NCBI GenBank assembly: GCA_030038595.1
Contig: JASHSW010000025.1
Span: forward strand, 1-8,447
Direction of reading: 5' to 3'
Length of the DNA stretch: 8,447 bases
DNA from: Methylovirgula sp.
GTDB taxonomy: Bacteria > Pseudomonadota > Alphaproteobacteria > Rhizobiales > Beijerinckiaceae
Shown here: piece after piece, positions 8,127 through 8,447 of the stretch
Layout of the letters: each line of letters opens with the position of its first letter
Numbering within the stretch: the stretch's first letter is position 1
Program-made: the position numbers and the translations under genes
Notes under the pieces: generated by a model
The model's input: only the letters and a program-made list of their open reading frames with translations
Told to the model about the DNA's origin: nothing
The model's database searches: none

Positions 8127-8175
8127 CGGCCGCTCTAACCAGCCGTGGCAGCACCGCTTATTTTGTGGGAGCATG

Positions 8176-8211
8176 AACGTGGACAGTAGGTACTGTCCCG
8201 TTTTAGAAACG
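8176..8211 (+). promoter_or_regulatory. Strong hairpin or operator palindrome in the pqqA leader, with an overlapping second stem
   Basis: GGACAGTA-GG-TACTGTCC (8181-8198) is a perfect inverted repeat of 8 bases around two. With one bulged T (8180) it extends by AACG (8176-8179) pairing CGTT (8199-8202), giving about 12 base pairs. A second perfect repeat, CGTTT-TAG-AAACG (8199-8211), shares bases 8199-8202, so the extended first stem and the second stem exclude each other. The block ends eight bases before the pqqA Shine-Dalgarno GGAGG (8219-8223). It may be an RNA leader switch, a weak terminator (only TTTT at 8201-8204, partly inside the stem), or a DNA operator for a dimeric regulator. 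Confidence 0.4.
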
Positions 8212-8228
8212 TGCAAATGGAGGAAATC

Positions 8229-8306
8229 ATGGCCTGGACAACTCCGACGCTCGTCGAAGTCTGTGTTGGCATGGAAGTCACCAGCTACGAGTCCGCTGAG
8301 ATCTGA
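8229..8306 (+). CDS. pqqA: PQQ precursor peptide PqqA
   Basis: PqqA is the ribosomally made peptide whose glutamate and tyrosine side chains are cross-linked by the radical SAM enzyme PqqE, with chaperone PqqD, to form the backbone of pyrroloquinoline quinone, cofactor of periplasmic alcohol and glucose dehydrogenases. The ORF encodes 25 residues. The defining E-x-x-x-Y pair is Glu16 and Tyr20 in GMEVTSY (14-20), preceded by LVEVCV (8-13). A good Shine-Dalgarno GGAGG (8219-8223) lies five bases before the ATG, and pqqB follows after 37 bases. It closely resembles Methylobacterium-type PqqA ([14 protein letters not shown]), but ends at that isoleucine, whereas the form I recall carries about four more residues. 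A short inverted repeat GCTGA/TCAGC (8295-8299, 8307-8311) straddles the stop codon. The gene is too short for ordinary ORF-length cutoffs. Confidence 0.95.
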   Translation: MAWTTPTLVEVCVGMEVTSYESAEI

Positions 8307-8343
8307 TCAGCAACTGGTATTTATAGCAGCAAGCATAGGACGT

Positions 8344-8447
8344 GTGTTGCGTATCATTGTCCTCGGATCGGCAGCCGGGGGAGGATTCCCGCAGTGGAAC
8401 TGCCTCTGTCCCGTCTGCCGACTCGCATGGAACGGCGACCGGCGCGT
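8344..8447 (+). CDS. pqqB: PQQ biosynthesis protein PqqB, 5' part (runs off the window)
   Basis: PqqB is a metallo-beta-lactamase-fold protein needed for PQQ production; it is proposed to hydroxylate a tyrosine-derived intermediate. Thirty-four codons are present of the roughly 300 expected. The start [20 protein letters not shown] matches the family signature [14 protein letters not shown], here residues 7-20, followed by the cysteine-rich LCPVC (21-25) and LAWNGD (27-32). I choose GTG at 8344 because family members begin a few residues before VLG and AGGA (8337-8340) lies three bases upstream, a short spacing. The same frame is open back through an ATG at 8173, which would add 57 residues of unrelated, basic sequence overlapping pqqA out of frame; I regard that as chance. 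With pqqA it marks the left end of a PQQ operon that should continue to the right. Confidence 0.93.
   Translation, partial: MLRIIVLGSAAGGGFPQWNCLCPVCRLAWNGDRR

Larger units (their letters stand above)
7933..8228 (+). other. Non-coding stretch between folC and pqqA
   Basis: These 296 bases hold no convincing gene. The first part (7933-8000) stays GC-rich and contains short complementary runs such as GCGC-GTT-GCGC after the folC stop, but no hairpin followed by a T-tract, so I cannot name a folC terminator. GCCT-GTA-AGGC (8027-8037) and CGCGAG/CTCGCG (8068-8073, 8085-8090) are further inverted repeats. From about 8091 composition shifts: my hand count for 8101-8340 is 118 G+C of 240 (49%), against 41 of 60 (68%) for a sample inside trpA (4861-4920). 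That AT-richer part carries the candidate pqqA promoter and leader structure listed separately. Confidence 0.6.

Noticed and set aside
7033..8154. Minus-strand open frame (373 codons) opposite folC, starting in the folC-pqqA gap
   Set aside because: Most of it mirrors folC; composition is typical of an antisense shadow and no ribosome-binding site or motif was seen.
1..8447. CRISPR arrays, insertion sequences, tRNA or rRNA genes, toxin-antitoxin or defence genes
   Set aside because: No regularly spaced repeats, transposase motifs, cloverleaf-like sequences or defence domains were recognised; almost all of the window is accounted for by conserved genes.

Overview
The window is GC-rich chromosomal DNA carrying a conserved housekeeping block. 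The gene order rpsA-sppA-ihfB-lapA-trpF-trpB-trpA-accD-folC, an AccD that has lost its zinc ribbon, and a trpFBA block with no trpE, trpD or trpC beside it all point to an alphaproteobacterium, most likely Hyphomicrobiales (Rhizobiales). The precursor peptide PqqA at the right end looks Methylobacterium-like, which would suit a methylotroph or methanotroph relative, but genus cannot be fixed from this window. Every gene is on the + strand.

Layout. Positions 1-1068 hold the 3' two thirds of rpsA (ribosomal protein S1). Then come sppA (1124-2092), a membrane-anchored S49 serine peptidase; ihfB (2240-2530), the beta subunit of integration host factor; and lapA (2557-2847), a small two-helix inner-membrane protein. 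Next is the tryptophan block trpF (2911-3579), trpB (3589-4821) and trpA (4822-5673), with trpB and trpA directly abutting. accD (5726-6595) and folC (6592-7932) follow and overlap by the four bases ATGA. A 296-base non-coding stretch (7933-8228) separates this block from the start of a PQQ biosynthesis cluster: pqqA (8229-8306) and the first 34 codons of pqqB (8344 to the window edge).

How the genes work together. TrpF, TrpB and TrpA perform late steps of tryptophan synthesis. AccD commits acetyl-CoA to fatty acid synthesis, and FolC makes and polyglutamylates folate. RpsA, IhfB, SppA and LapA serve translation, nucleoid structure, membrane proteolysis and envelope assembly. Tight spacing from trpF to folC suggests one transcription unit or a few overlapping ones. 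PqqA is the ribosomally made peptide from which PQQ is built, so the right edge begins a functionally separate module with its own likely promoter.

I see no mobile element, CRISPR array, tRNA, rRNA or phage gene, and no clearly new multi-gene system. The parts most worth a second look are non-coding: a strong hairpin/palindrome in the pqqA leader that overlaps a second small stem, and a chain of mutually exclusive stems spanning the rpsA stop and the sppA ribosome-binding site. The short PqqA peptide and the folC/pqq junction come next. All key catalytic residues I looked for in the complete enzymes are present.
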